Shown here one piece after another: positions 25,426 through 34,731 of a DNA stretch of 64,000 bases. Made by a program: the position numbers and the translations under genes. The DNA comes from JACVRX01 sp963819885 (GTDB lineage Bacteria > Actinomycetota > Actinomycetes > Jiangellales > Jiangellaceae), in NCBI GenBank assembly GCA_963819885.1, contig CAWFXV010000024.1, forward strand, positions 62,001 through 126,000, in the 5' to 3' direction. Numbering within the stretch: the stretch's first letter is position 1; every line of letters begins with the position of its first letter. Under the pieces are notes generated by a model. It saw only the letters and a program-made list of their open reading frames with translations, was not told the origin of the DNA and made no database searches.

Positions 25426-27579
25426 ATGGCGGACAAGACCCCTGGGGCGGCAGACGGCACAGTGCCGGCGGTCGACCAGGCCCGCGACGGACAGAACGTG
25501 CGAAACGTCGTGCTGGTCGGCCACACAGGTGCAGGGAAGACGACCCTGGTCGAGGCTCTGTTGGTAGCGACGGGGACCATCCACCGGGCCGGCCGGGTCG
25601 AAGACGGAACCACTGTCAGCGACCACGACGAAGCCGAGCTGCGCCAGCAGCGCTCGGTCAGCCTCGCCTTGGCGCCGCTGGCCCATCAGGGTGTCAAAGT
25701 CAACCTGCTCGACACTCCGGGCTATGCAGATTTCGTCGGCGATCTGCGAGCCGGGCTGCGAGCGGCCGATTGCGCGTTGTTCGTCGTCTCGACCGCAGAG
25801 CCGATCGACGGCTCGACCCGCATGCTCTGGGCCGAGTGCGCTGCCGTCGGCATGCCGCGGGCCGTCGTGCTCACCAAGCTCGACCATCCTCGCTCGGACT
25901 ATGCAGCCACCCTCGCCGCCTGCCAGGAGGCGTTCGGCGACAAGGTCCTTCCGCTCTATCTCCCGGTCGTCGACTCCGCCGGAGCGACCACCGGCATGAT
26001 CGGCATGCTCAGCGGCCGGCTGTTCGACTACACCGGCGGCACCCGCCAGGAGTCCGAACCGGCGCCAGACGACGCGTACCGCGTCGAGGCTGCGCGCGGC
26101 GAGCTCATCGAGGGCATCATCGAGGAGTCCGAGGACGAGGGCCTCATGGACCGATACCTCGGCGGCGAGGAGATCGAGCAGAAGGTTCTCATCGACGACC
26201 TCGAGCAGGCGGTCGCGAAGGGTTCGTTCCATCCGGTGATACCGGTCTGCGCAGCGACCGGGCTGGGGACCGCCGAGCTGCTGGAGATCGTGACCAGCGC
26301 GTTCCCCTCGCCCATCGAGCACCCGATGCCCGAGGTCACCAGTGTCGACGGAAAGCCCCGCAGCGGTCTCAGCTGCGACCCGGCCGGGCCGCTGGTGGCC
26401 GAGATCGTCAAGACGACCACGGATGCCTACGTGGGGCGGATCAGTCTCGTCCGGGTGTTCTCCGGCACCTTGCGGCCAGACCAGACGGTGCACGTCTCCG
26501 GGCACTTCCTGGCCGACCGCGGGCACGAGGAGCACGACGAGGACGAGCGAATCGGCGCGGTGACCTCGCCACTGGGCAAGACCCAGCGACCGGTGTCGTT
26601 CTGCGCCGCCGGCGACATCTGTGCGATCGCCAAGCTGTCACATGCGGCCACGGGCGACACGCTCTCCGCGAAGGACGACCCGCTGCTCATGCGGCCCTGG
26701 GAGATGCCGGAGCCGCTCTTGCCGGTCGCGATCGTCGCCCACGCCAAGGCCGACGAGGACAAGCTCTCCCAAGGTCTGCAACGACTGGCGGCCGAGGATC
26801 CGACGCTGCGGCTGGAGAACAACCCCGAAACGCACCAGCTCGTCCTCTGGACGATCGGTGAGGCGCATGCCGACGTGCTGCTGGACCGCCTCCGCACCCG
26901 GTACGGCGTCGCCGTCGATCAGGTCGCCCTGCGAGTGCCGCTGCGCGAAACGGTCTCCGGCTCGGCGCGAGGGCACGGCCGGCACGTGAAGCAGTCCGGC
27001 GGCCACGGCCAGTACGCCGTATGCGACGTCGAGCTCGAGCCGCTCCCGGAGGGCTCCGGCTTCGAGTTCGTCGACAAGGTGGTCGGCGGAGCTGTCCCGC
27101 GGCAGTTCATCCCGTCGGTCGAGAAGGGTGTTCGGGCCCAGATGGAGAAGGGCACGACGCCTGCGGGCTACCCGATGGTGGACATCAAGGTCACCCTGGT
27201 CGACGGCAAGGCGCACAGCGTGGACTCCTCCGATATGGCCTTCCAGACTGCCGGCGGGCTGGCTCTGCGCGACGCAGCGGCCGTGGCCGGTGTCAACCTG
27301 CTCGAGCCGGTCGACGAGGTAGGCGTCCTGGTGCCCGACGACTACGTCGGGGGGGTCATGGGTGACCTGTCCAGCCGCCGGGGCCGGGTGCTCGGAACCG
27401 AGCCGGTCGGCGAAGGGCGCACCCTGGTTCGCGCTGACGTGCCGCAAACCGAGATCGTCCGGTACGCGATAGACCTGCGCGCAATGAGCCATGGCACCGG
27501 CACCTTCACCCGCACATTCGCCCGGTACGAGCCGATGCCCCAACACCTCGCAGCGAAAGCTATGGCCAAGGAAGGCTGA
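25426..27579 (+). CDS. elongation factor G-like protein (EF-G2 type)
   Basis: A 717-residue translational GTPase. The G domain has GHTGAGKTT, DTPGYADFVG and the NKxD equivalent changed to TKLD. Domains II-V follow, ending near GTGTFTRTFARYEPMP. The substituted G4 motif and the shortened effector region mark the EF-G2/FusA2-like paralogues (mycobacterial Rv0120c group), whose role in translocation is uncertain. The start has GGAGG 8 bases upstream. It is divergent from pgsA and convergent with the HIT gene. Confidence 0.9.
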   Translation: MADKTPGAADGTVPAVDQARDGQNVRNVVLVGHTGAGKTTLVEALLVATGTIHRAGRVEDGTTVSDHDEAELRQQRSVSLALAPLAHQGVKVNLLDTPGYADFVGDLRAGLRAADCALFVVSTAEPIDGSTRMLWAECAAVGMPRAVVLTKLDHPRSDYAATLAACQEAFGDKVLPLYLPVVDSAGATTGMIGMLSGRLFDYTGGTRQESEPAPDDAYRVEAARGELIEGIIEESEDEGLMDRYLGGEEIEQKVLIDDLEQAVAKGSFHPVIPVCAATGLGTAELLEIVTSAFPSPIEHPMPEVTSVDGKPRSGLSCDPAGPLVAEIVKTTTDAYVGRISLVRVFSGTLRPDQTVHVSGHFLADRGHEEHDEDERIGAVTSPLGKTQRPVSFCAAGDICAIAKLSHAATGDTLSAKDDPLLMRPWEMPEPLLPVAIVAHAKADEDKLSQGLQRLAAEDPTLRLENNPETHQLVLWTIGEAHADVLLDRLRTRYGVAVDQVALRVPLRETVSGSARGHGRHVKQSGGHGQYAVCDVELEPLPEGSGFEFVDKVVGGAVPRQFIPSVEKGVRAQMEKGTTPAGYPMVDIKVTLVDGKAHSVDSSDMAFQTAGGLALRDAAAVAGVNLLEPVDEVGVLVPDDYVGGVMGDLSSRRGRVLGTEPVGEGRTLVRADVPQTEIVRYAIDLRAMSHGTGTFTRTFARYEPMPQHLAAKAMAKEG

Positions 27580-27589
27580 TTCCGGGGAT

Positions 27590-27607
27590 CGTGGAAGAAA
27601 ATCCACG
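27590..27607. terminator. short hairpin between converging genes
   Basis: CGTGGA, a 6-base A-rich loop and TCCACG, 10 bp after the EF-G-like stop and 28 bp before the end of the convergent HIT gene. No long T-tract on either strand. Confidence 0.4.
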
Positions 27608-27634
27608 CCCTGGCCGAGGGATCTTCCGCGATGG

Positions 27635-28273
27635 CTAACGTGGCCAGTGTTCGCGGAGCAGGTCGCGGGTTTCGGCGAGCAGCTGCGGCATGATCTTGGT
27701 CTGGCCGAGCACGGTGACGAAGTTGGCATCACCGCTCCACCGCGGCACGACGTGTTGGTGCACGTGCTCAGACAGCGATCCGCCGGCCACGCCGCCGAGG
27801 TTGATCCCGACGTTGAACCCGTGCGGTCGGGAGGCGGCCTTGACCGCGACGACCGCATCGCGGGTCATCGTCGACATCTCCGCGGTCTCGCCGCTGGTCA
27901 TGTCCTCCAGCTCACTCACGTGCCGGTAGGTGACGACCATCACGTGGCCGGGGTTGTACGGATGCAGGTTGAGGACGGCGTAGACGAACTCGCCCCGCGA
28001 GACGATCAGGCCAGTCTCGTCGTCCATCGTCGGAATCCGGCACAACGGACAGCCGACGTCATCATCACGGCCGGTTCCGGGCTCCCCCTTGATGTAGGCC
28101 ATCCGATACGGCGCCCACAGCCGCTGCAGCCGGTCGTCGTCCGGCTGGCTCTGGCTCGTCCCACTCCGAACCCGTTCGAGCTCGGCACGGAGCTCTCCGA
28201 CCTCAGGGACCTCCATCGGTTCAGCGGCAAGAATCCGCTCCGCAGCCGCGTCGCGGTTCCTTTCAGACGGCAC
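27635..28273 (-). CDS. HIT-domain nucleotide phosphorylase/hydrolase
   Basis: A 212-residue HIT protein. The catalytic histidine triad is EHVHQHVVPRW, and the metal-type cysteines CPLC precede the core. The mycobacterial orthologue Rv2613c has been described as an Ap4A phosphorylase, so this activity is likely. The GTG at 28273 starts 4 bp after the thrS stop; a longer upstream frame overlaps thrS. The N-terminal extension of about 50 residues is low in conserved motifs. Confidence 0.9.
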   Translation of the reverse strand: MPSERNRDAAAERILAAEPMEVPEVGELRAELERVRSGTSQSQPDDDRLQRLWAPYRMAYIKGEPGTGRDDDVGCPLCRIPTMDDETGLIVSRGEFVYAVLNLHPYNPGHVMVVTYRHVSELEDMTSGETAEMSTMTRDAVVAVKAASRPHGFNVGINLGGVAGGSLSEHVHQHVVPRWSGDANFVTVLGQTKIMPQLLAETRDLLREHWPR

Positions 28274-28277
28274 GGGT

Positions 28278-30278
28278 TCACACCTGAATCCGTCGGTCGA
28301 CGGCGTCGACGATCTCGGCAACCGCGTCGGCGACGAGCACGCCGTTCTTCTGCGAGCCGTCCCGATAGCGGAACGACACGGCGCTCTTCGCTACGTCGTC
28401 GTCTCCGGCGAGCAGCATGTACGGCACCTTCTGCTTCTGCGCGGTACGGATCTTCTTCTGCATGCGGTCGTCGGAGGAATCGACTTCGACCCGAATGCCG
28501 TGCTCACGAAGCGAGGCCGCGACCTTCTCCAGGTAGGCCACATGCTGGTCGGTGATGGGAATGCCGACCACCTGCACTGGCGCAAGCCACGGCGGGAACG
28601 CGCCGGCATAGTGCTCGGTGAGGATGCCGAAGAAGCGTTCTATGGAACCGAATAGCGCCCGATGGATCATGTACGGCCGCTGGCGGGTCCCGTCGGCGGC
28701 CTGGTACTCGATGTCGAAGCGCGGCGGAAGCTGGAAGTCGACCTGCAGCGTGGAAAGCTGCCAACTCCTACCGATGGCATCGGTGACGTGCACGTCGATC
28801 TTGGGCGCGTAGAAGGTGCCCTCACCTTCCCCGATCCGGTAGGGCAGCCCCGCTTTCCGCAGCGCCTGCTCCAAGGCGGCCTCCGCGGCGTCCCACTCGC
28901 TGAGGTCGCCGACGTACTTGTCCGGCCGGGTCGAGAGCTCGGCGGTGAAATCGGTCAGCCCGTAGTCGCGCAGCAGTCCGATCACGAAGTCGAGTAGGTC
29001 CGCAAGTTCGCCCTCGAGCTGGTCGGGTGTGCAGAAGATGTGCGCATCGTCCTGGGTGAACCCGCGGGCCCGGGTGAGTCCGTGCACGACTCCGGACTTC
29101 TCATACCGGTAGACGGTCCCGAACTCGAACAGCCGAAGCGGCAGCTCCCGATACGAGCGACCACGCGACTTGAAGATCATCACGTGCATCGGGCAGTTCA
29201 TCGGCTTGAGGTAGTAGTCCTGCCCGGCTTTGCGGAGCTTGCCGTCGCTGTCGTACTCGGCGTCCATCTGCAACGGCGGGTACATCCCGTCGGCGTACCA
29301 CTCCAGATGGCCCGAGGTCTCGAACAGGGCGGACTTGGTGAGGTGCGGGGTGTACACGAGCTCGTAACCCGACGCTTCGTGCCGCTTCCTCGCGTACTCC
29401 TCCATGACCCGGCGGATGACACCGCCTTTCGGATGCCACACCGCCAGACCCGAGCCGATCTCGTCCGGGAACGAGAACAAGTCGAGCTCGGCGCCGAGGC
29501 GGCGGTGGTCACGCTTCTCCGCTTCGGTGACGTGGTCGAGGTACGCGGTGAGTGCGTCCTTGGTCTCCCACGCGGTTCCGTAGATCCGTTGGAGCTGCGG
29601 GTTGTGCTCGCTGCCTCGCCAGTAGGCGGCTGCGACACGGGTCAGCTTGAAGGCGGGGATGTGTCCGGTCGTCGGCACATGCGGCCCGCGGCACAGGTCC
29701 TTCCAGACGAACTGGCCGTCACGGCGAAGGTTGTCGTAGATCGTCAGCTCAGCGCCGCCCACTTCGGCTTCCGCACCGTCGGCGGCACTCGCCGCCTGCC
29801 CGCCCTTCAGGCCGATGAGCTCCAACTTGAACGGCTCTGCAGACAGTTCCGCTCGCGCCTGGTCTTCGGTCACCGCCCGCCGGGTGAAGGATTGCCGCTC
29901 CTTGACGATCTGCTGCATCCGCTTCTCGATGCGCTTCAGGTCGTCGGGGTGGAACGGATCCGGGACGTCGAAGTCGTAATAGAACCCATTCTCGATCGGC
30001 GGCCCAATGCCCAGCCGGGCGGCGGGGAACAGGCTCTGGACCGCCTGTGCGAGCACGTGGGCAGTGGAATGGCGCAGAATCGACCGGCCGTCCGCAGAGT
30101 CGATCCGCACCGGCTCGACCTGGTCGCCGTCGGCCACGTCCCGGCTGAGGTCGACCAGCTCACCGCCGACCCGGGCGGCGATCACGTCAGGCTCGTCGGC
30201 GAACAGTCCCCCGGCGGTCGACCCCGCGTCGACCGATCGCTCGCTGCCGGCAACGACCACGCGAATCTGCTCGGGCAC
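28278..30278 (-). CDS. thrS: threonine-tRNA ligase
   Basis: A 666-residue class II synthetase. It has the N-terminal TGS domain, the editing domain (HSTAHVLAQAVQSLFP, and YDFDVPDPFHPDDL), the zinc/catalytic core with LKPMNCPMHVMIFKSRGRSY and TRARGFTQDDAHIFC, and a C-terminal anticodon-binding domain with VGIPITDQHVAYLEK. The GTG at 30278 is chosen for AGGAG 5 bases upstream; about 90 further codons are open upstream but lack family similarity. It is first in a thrS-HIT pair. Confidence 0.96.
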   Translation of the reverse strand: MPEQIRVVVAGSERSVDAGSTAGGLFADEPDVIAARVGGELVDLSRDVADGDQVEPVRIDSADGRSILRHSTAHVLAQAVQSLFPAARLGIGPPIENGFYYDFDVPDPFHPDDLKRIEKRMQQIVKERQSFTRRAVTEDQARAELSAEPFKLELIGLKGGQAASAADGAEAEVGGAELTIYDNLRRDGQFVWKDLCRGPHVPTTGHIPAFKLTRVAAAYWRGSEHNPQLQRIYGTAWETKDALTAYLDHVTEAEKRDHRRLGAELDLFSFPDEIGSGLAVWHPKGGVIRRVMEEYARKRHEASGYELVYTPHLTKSALFETSGHLEWYADGMYPPLQMDAEYDSDGKLRKAGQDYYLKPMNCPMHVMIFKSRGRSYRELPLRLFEFGTVYRYEKSGVVHGLTRARGFTQDDAHIFCTPDQLEGELADLLDFVIGLLRDYGLTDFTAELSTRPDKYVGDLSEWDAAEAALEQALRKAGLPYRIGEGEGTFYAPKIDVHVTDAIGRSWQLSTLQVDFQLPPRFDIEYQAADGTRQRPYMIHRALFGSIERFFGILTEHYAGAFPPWLAPVQVVGIPITDQHVAYLEKVAASLREHGIRVEVDSSDDRMQKKIRTAQKQKVPYMLLAGDDDVAKSAVSFRYRDGSQKNGVLVADAVAEIVDAVDRRIQV

Positions 30279-30599
30279 AACTGCTCCTGACGGCCAACGG
30301 CTCGTTGACGGATGCTGCCGATGGTACCGAGGCGCGATCGCCGAGCCCTCCCGTTTACCCGGCCCGCTCGATGATCGCGTGGTCACAAGCTGCACGAAAC
30401 GCACGACGGCGTCGTGCCCGTTGCGACCCTTTGATCTTTCGTCACGTCGGTGGTGTCGACGGCGGACCAATCCGGCCGAAGACCGACGACGAATCCACGT
30501 CGAGCGACCCAGGGTCCCCACCCCTGCCTGAGCCGTTCCGGCTGGCAAACCGCCAGCCGGTCACCCGCCCAGCAGGGGCACGAGGAAGGGAAGCTCCAC
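30279..30599. other. divergent intergenic region, no gene seen
   Basis: 321 bp between the divergent thrS and the Tat-signal gene. It should hold both promoters. No tRNA, T-box-like stem or strong dyad stood out by eye. Confidence 0.5.
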
Positions 30600-30863
30600 A
30601 TGTCCGGACTGTCCAGGCGCAGGTTCATCGGTGGCGCGGCCGCCGGTGCTGTTGCCGTCACTGCCGTCGCCGTTCCCGGTATGGCGGCAGCCGTCCCCGC
30701 CGACGACTCCCCAGACGACGCGGCGCTCGAGATGTCCGAGCCCGTCATCGCCCGCGTCCGTGACCTGCGTACCGGCGAGATCGCCTTGTACGTGGGAACC
30801 CGAGAGATCACCCATACCGACCGGACCCTGGCCCGCCGACTGGCGCGAGCCGCGGCTCGCTGA
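30600..30863 (+). CDS. small Tat-signal exported protein
   Basis: An 87-residue protein with a twin-arginine signal (SRRRFIGGAAAGAVAVTAVA, then PGMAAA as a likely cleavage site). The mature part is about 55 residues, acidic then basic, containing VRDLRTGEIALYVGTREI. ATG 30600 is placed behind GGAAGGGAAG. It lies 27 bp before the DUF4331 gene on the same strand, so the two are probably one operon. The function is not recognised. Confidence 0.75.
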   Translation: MSGLSRRRFIGGAAAGAVAVTAVAVPGMAAAVPADDSPDDAALEMSEPVIARVRDLRTGEIALYVGTREITHTDRTLARRLARAAAR

Positions 30864-30890
30864 GCCGACGACATTCAAGGAGTCATCAGC

Positions 30891-32261
30891 ATGTCCTCCC
30901 ACCGCGAAGCACCGGAGATCTCGAAGGATCCGGTTGCCGACAGCACCGACGTCTATGCGTTCGTCAGCCCGGACAAGCCGGACACGGTCACACTCATCTG
31001 CAACTACATTCCGTTGCAGGGCCCGGCCGGCGGACCGAACTTCTACGAGTTCGGCGACGACGTCCTCTACGAGATCCACATCGACAACGACGGTGACGCC
31101 AAGCCCGATGTCACCTACCAGTTCCGGTTCACCACTACTGTCCGGAACCCGCGGTCGTTCCTTTACAACACCGGGCCGATCGACACCCTCGACGATGCCG
31201 ACTGGAACCGTCGCCAGACCTACTCGGTCACGAAACTGCTGGAAGGACAGTCGCCGAAAGTACTCGCATCGCGGGTCCCGTGCCCGCCGTGCAACGTCGG
31301 CACGCGGTCGACGCCGAAATACGTCGACCTCGCCAACATGGCCATCAGGACGCTGCCGACCGGCGAGAAGGTTTTCGCCGGGCAACGGGCCGAGGGTTTC
31401 TATGTGGACCTCGGCTCGATCTTCGACCTGGGCGCACTGCGGCCGTTCCAGAACCTGCACCTGTTGCCACTGCCCGCGGTCAATGGGATCAATGCGACAG
31501 CACAACTGAACGTCCACACGATCGCCCTGCAGGTGCCGATCACCGACCTCACCAAGAACGGCCGCCGACCCACCGACCAGGCGGATCCGAAGGCAACGAT
31601 CGGCGTGTATACGTCGGCCAGCCGGCAGAAGGTTCTCGTCCGGGAGGTTGACGACGACACCGGCATCGGCCCGTTCGTCCAGGTCTCGCGGCTGGGCAAC
31701 CCGCTGTTCAACGAGGTCATTGTGCCAATGGGTCGCAAGGACGAGTGGAACGCATCGCGCCCGGCCGACGACAAGAACTTCGTCGGGTTCGTCCAGCGTC
31801 CCGAGCTCGCAGCCCTACTGCCGGTGTTGTATCCGGGTGTCTTCCCGAACCTGGCGGCGATCAACGCCGACCGGGCAGACCTGGTGGCCATCCTGCTCAC
31901 CGGGATCCCGGCGGGACTCATCCCGGGCTTCCAGAACTTCACCGGGACGAAGCAGGCCGACCTGCTTCGGCTCAACGTGGCAATCTCGCCGTCGAAGTCC
32001 CCGAGTGTTTTCGGTTTGCTGGGTGGGGACCTGGCCGGCTTCCCGAACGGTCGGCGGGTCTTCGACGACGTCGTGGCCATCGAGCTGCGCGCCGTAGCGG
32101 GTGCGACCTACCCGCTGGTGAACCCGTCGTTCACACCCGACGGCGCCGCGGCCATTGTCGACGACGGAGTCTCTCCCGACGACCTGGGCACTCCGTACCT
32201 GGACAAGTTCCCGTACCTGGGAACACCGTTCAGCGGCTTCGACATCCCGGCCGCGTCGTGA
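30891..32261 (+). CDS. DUF4331 family protein
   Basis: A 456-residue protein beginning MSSHREAPEISKDPVADSTD, the hallmark of DUF4331, with DVYAFVSPDKPDTVTLICNY next. The family has no assigned activity; members are often secreted or associated with small exported proteins. No signal peptide is visible here, so it may be cytoplasmic or exported with its Tat-signal neighbour; the latter is speculation. It shares a GTGA overlap with the next gene. Confidence 0.9.
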   Translation: MSSHREAPEISKDPVADSTDVYAFVSPDKPDTVTLICNYIPLQGPAGGPNFYEFGDDVLYEIHIDNDGDAKPDVTYQFRFTTTVRNPRSFLYNTGPIDTLDDADWNRRQTYSVTKLLEGQSPKVLASRVPCPPCNVGTRSTPKYVDLANMAIRTLPTGEKVFAGQRAEGFYVDLGSIFDLGALRPFQNLHLLPLPAVNGINATAQLNVHTIALQVPITDLTKNGRRPTDQADPKATIGVYTSASRQKVLVREVDDDTGIGPFVQVSRLGNPLFNEVIVPMGRKDEWNASRPADDKNFVGFVQRPELAALLPVLYPGVFPNLAAINADRADLVAILLTGIPAGLIPGFQNFTGTKQADLLRLNVAISPSKSPSVFGLLGGDLAGFPNGRRVFDDVVAIELRAVAGATYPLVNPSFTPDGAAAIVDDGVSPDDLGTPYLDKFPYLGTPFSGFDIPAAS

Positions 32262-32572
32262 CCACCGACGCGCTGCTCGTCGACATCGGCGGCGACTCCG
32301 GCGCGCTGGTCGTCTACACGTCGGAGCAGCTCGTCGGTCACGAGATCGAGATCGCCCGGGCGGAGGACCCGTCCGGGCATCCGGTCCACAACGTGGTGCG
32401 AGCTCGTCACGTCGGCGACGAAGTGGTCTGCGCCGCGGTCTTTCCCGTGCTGCCCGCGGGAACGTACGTCCCGTACGGTGATCGGTTGCCGAGCGGTCGC
32501 GCCGCGTTCTCGGTGGTCGGCGGGCGTGTCACCGAGCTCGATTGGCCGGTGAACCCATCGCCGTGGCCCTAG
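32258..32572 (+). CDS. small conserved protein coupled to DUF4331
   Basis: A 104-residue protein starting VTTDALLVDIGGDSGALVVY, with the later stretch AVFPVLPAGTYVPYGD. It has no membrane segment or recognised motif, and the predicted structure is all beta. The GTG start overlaps the DUF4331 stop, which implies coupled translation and a shared job. Function unknown. Confidence 0.75.
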   Translation: MTTDALLVDIGGDSGALVVYTSEQLVGHEIEIARAEDPSGHPVHNVVRARHVGDEVVCAAVFPVLPAGTYVPYGDRLPSGRAAFSVVGGRVTELDWPVNPSPWP

Positions 32573-32581
32573 CCTGGGGCG

Positions 32582-34193
32582 GTGGCCGAACACAGGCGGC
32601 CGCGGGTTCGACAGAGGTCTGGGACGACGCGTTTGTTCGCCACGTGCGTTCCAGGCCTCGCACCGCTCGTGGAGCAGGAAGCGGCGAGCCTCGGCATAGC
32701 AGTCACCGCGACCGGTTTCGACGGCCGCTCTGATCTCACGCTCTTCCAGACGGGCAAAGGTGATCGATCGTCGGTGCTCGTTCTTCGGACGACGGAGGAC
32801 ATCTTCGTCGAGGTTGGGCGGGCATCGCGAGCCGAAGGCGACGACGCGCGCTCGCTGGCGCGTCGGGCATGGCGCCCCGAGGCCGCACAGCGCGCGCTCT
32901 CCGTTTGGGCCGCCGAAGTCCGGCCTCTTACCTCGTCGATGACGTTTCGGGTGATCGCCCGGGTCTTGCAAGAACGCTCTTTCCTCCGTACGGACCTGCG
33001 GCGTGCAGTGACCGATGTCGTCGCCACCGAGCGACCGAAATGGCGCGTCGCGGATCCTGCGCAAATCGAGTTCTGGATGGCTGAGTACCGCCCTGGCGAG
33101 TTCGTGGCCGGTCTGCGACTCACCGACGTCCGGATGCGTCAGCACGACGGCCGGCAGGTCGAACGACCGGGAGCGCTGCGGCCGACGGTTGCGCGGCGAT
33201 GGTCATGCTGGCCGGCGAACCGTGGCGGCGAGCCTGGGCATAGCAGTCACCGCGACCGGTTTCGACGGCCGCTCTGATCTCACGCTCTTCCAGACGGGCA
33301 AAGGTGATCGATCGTCGGTGCTCGTTCTTCGGACGACGGAGGACATCTTCGTCGAGGTTGGGCGGGCATCGCGAGCCGAAGGCGACGACGCGCGCTCGCT
33401 GGCGCGTCGGGCATGGCGCCCCGAGGCCGCACAGCGCGCGCTCTCCGTTTGGGCCGCCGAAGTCCGGCCTCTTACCTCGTCGATGACGTTTCGGGTGATC
33501 GCCCGGGTCTTGCAAGAACGCTCTTTCCTCCGTACGGACCTGCGGCGTGCAGTGACCGATGTCGTCGCCACCGAGCGACCGAAATGGCGCGTCGCGGATC
33601 CTGCGCAAATCGAGTTCTGGATGGCTGAGTACCGCCCTGGCGAGTTCGTGGCCGGTCTGCGACTCACCGACGTCCGGATGCGTCAGCACGACGGCCGGCA
33701 GGTCGAACGACCGGGAGCGCTGCGGCCGACGGTTGCCGCGGCGATGGTCATGCTGGCCGGCGAACCGTCCGGCACCCTGCTGGACCCATGCTGCGGCTCC
33801 GGCACCATCCTGGCCGAGGCGGTCGCGCACGGCTGGACTGCGATGGGTCGCGACATCGACTCGGCTGCGGTCAACGTCGCCCGGCAAAACGTCCCTTCCG
33901 CCACGATCACTGTTGGCGATGCCCGCAACCTGGACCATGCGGACGGATCCATTGCGGCCTGCGTGTCGAACCTGCCCTTCGGCCGGCAGTACCGCCTTCA
34001 GGGCTCGACGACGGCCTGGCTGGGCTCGGTTCTCGGCGAGATCGCCCGGGTCACCCGGCCGGCGAGCCAGATGGTGTTGCTGGTCCCCCGATTACCCCGA
34101 ACGGTGGTGCCGAAACAGCTGATGGTGCGCGGCCGACACCCGGTGCAGCTCCTCGGCACGAAGACCACGATGTGGGTCCTCGACCGGCAATAG
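32582..34193 (+). pseudogene. THUMP/Rossmann RNA methyltransferase (Trm11-like), broken by an internal duplication
   Basis: The 5' part (GTG 32582, MAEHRRPRVRQRSG) and the 3' part are both present, but a 544-bp segment is duplicated between them and shifts the frame. If one copy is removed, a single protein of about 370 residues results. Its N-terminal half is THUMP-like, and its C-terminal class I methyltransferase has DPCCGSGTILAEA and the catalytic SNLPFG motif. This suggests guanine-N2 methylation of tRNA or rRNA; the exact target is unknown. As written, the product would stop near 33277 or start within the duplication. Confidence 0.8.
32681..33767. repeat. 544-bp direct tandem duplication within the methyltransferase gene
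   Basis: Copy 1 spans 32681 to about 33222 and copy 2 spans 33225 to about 33767. By eye the copies agree throughout except at two places close to the junction: AGCCTC versus AGCCTG near 33236, and one base missing from copy 1 near 33193. Confidence 0.93.
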
Positions 34194-34258
34194 TGCCTTG
34201 GCCTGTGGTCGCCGCGGCTAGGTTCGCGCCAAAGCCACTTACCCCTGGCTGAGGCACC

Positions 34259-34561
34259 ATGGTTGTCATGAGCAGCGGAGAGGGCGTGGAGGTGACCGCG
34301 CTAGCGATCAACGTGACGATCCCCGAATCACAACAGTGGACCGACATCCGGCGCGGTGAGAGGTTCAGGCTGACAACACTCAACGTCCGGCTGCTTCCCG
34401 ATGGACACCTCGCCGTCAAGGCATACGGGCGCCCGACGAGCGGCGGCCGCGGCAACTATGTCCCGTTCCCCGTCCCCGACGACCCCGAGCTGGTTCGCCT
34501 CATCGCCGACGCCGCGAACCGTGCCGGATCCTTGTGGGCTGCTCATCGAGGCCTGCGTTGA
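34259..34561 (+). CDS. hypothetical protein
   Basis: A 100-residue protein beginning MVVMSSGEGVEVTALAINVT. It has GAGG just upstream, no membrane segment, and a conserved-looking ERFRLTTLNVRLLPDGHLAV core that suggests a small beta-rich fold. No family is recognised. ATG 34268 (MSSGEG) is an alternative start. Confidence 0.65.
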   Translation: MVVMSSGEGVEVTALAINVTIPESQQWTDIRRGERFRLTTLNVRLLPDGHLAVKAYGRPTSGGRGNYVPFPVPDDPELVRLIADAANRAGSLWAAHRGLR

Positions 34562-34731
34562 CCGCGCTCTCACCGGAACGGACCAACTCACTCACTGCGG
34601 CTTTGTGAGTGCGGTAGGAATGCGCGGTTGCGTCACTCCCCGGTATCCAGAATCCGCTCCTTCGACAGCCCCCGGTCGACCGTCTCGACTTGCTACCTTG
34701 CGGCCATGACCAGGTGGGGCCCGGGGCGGGC

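Noticed and set aside
26638..27858. 406-codon minus-strand open frame opposite the EF-G-like gene
   Set aside because: Antisense shadow of a clear translational GTPase.
29040..30290. 416-codon plus-strand open frame opposite thrS
   Set aside because: Antisense shadow of thrS.
30279..30548. 90-codon N-terminal extension of thrS
   Set aside because: The extension is Arg/Ser-rich and unlike the family; GTG 30278 has AGGAG at the right distance.
33015..34193. 392-codon open frame taken as the intact methyltransferase
   Set aside because: Its first 70 codons are out-of-frame sequence from the first repeat copy; the true N-terminus is at 32582.
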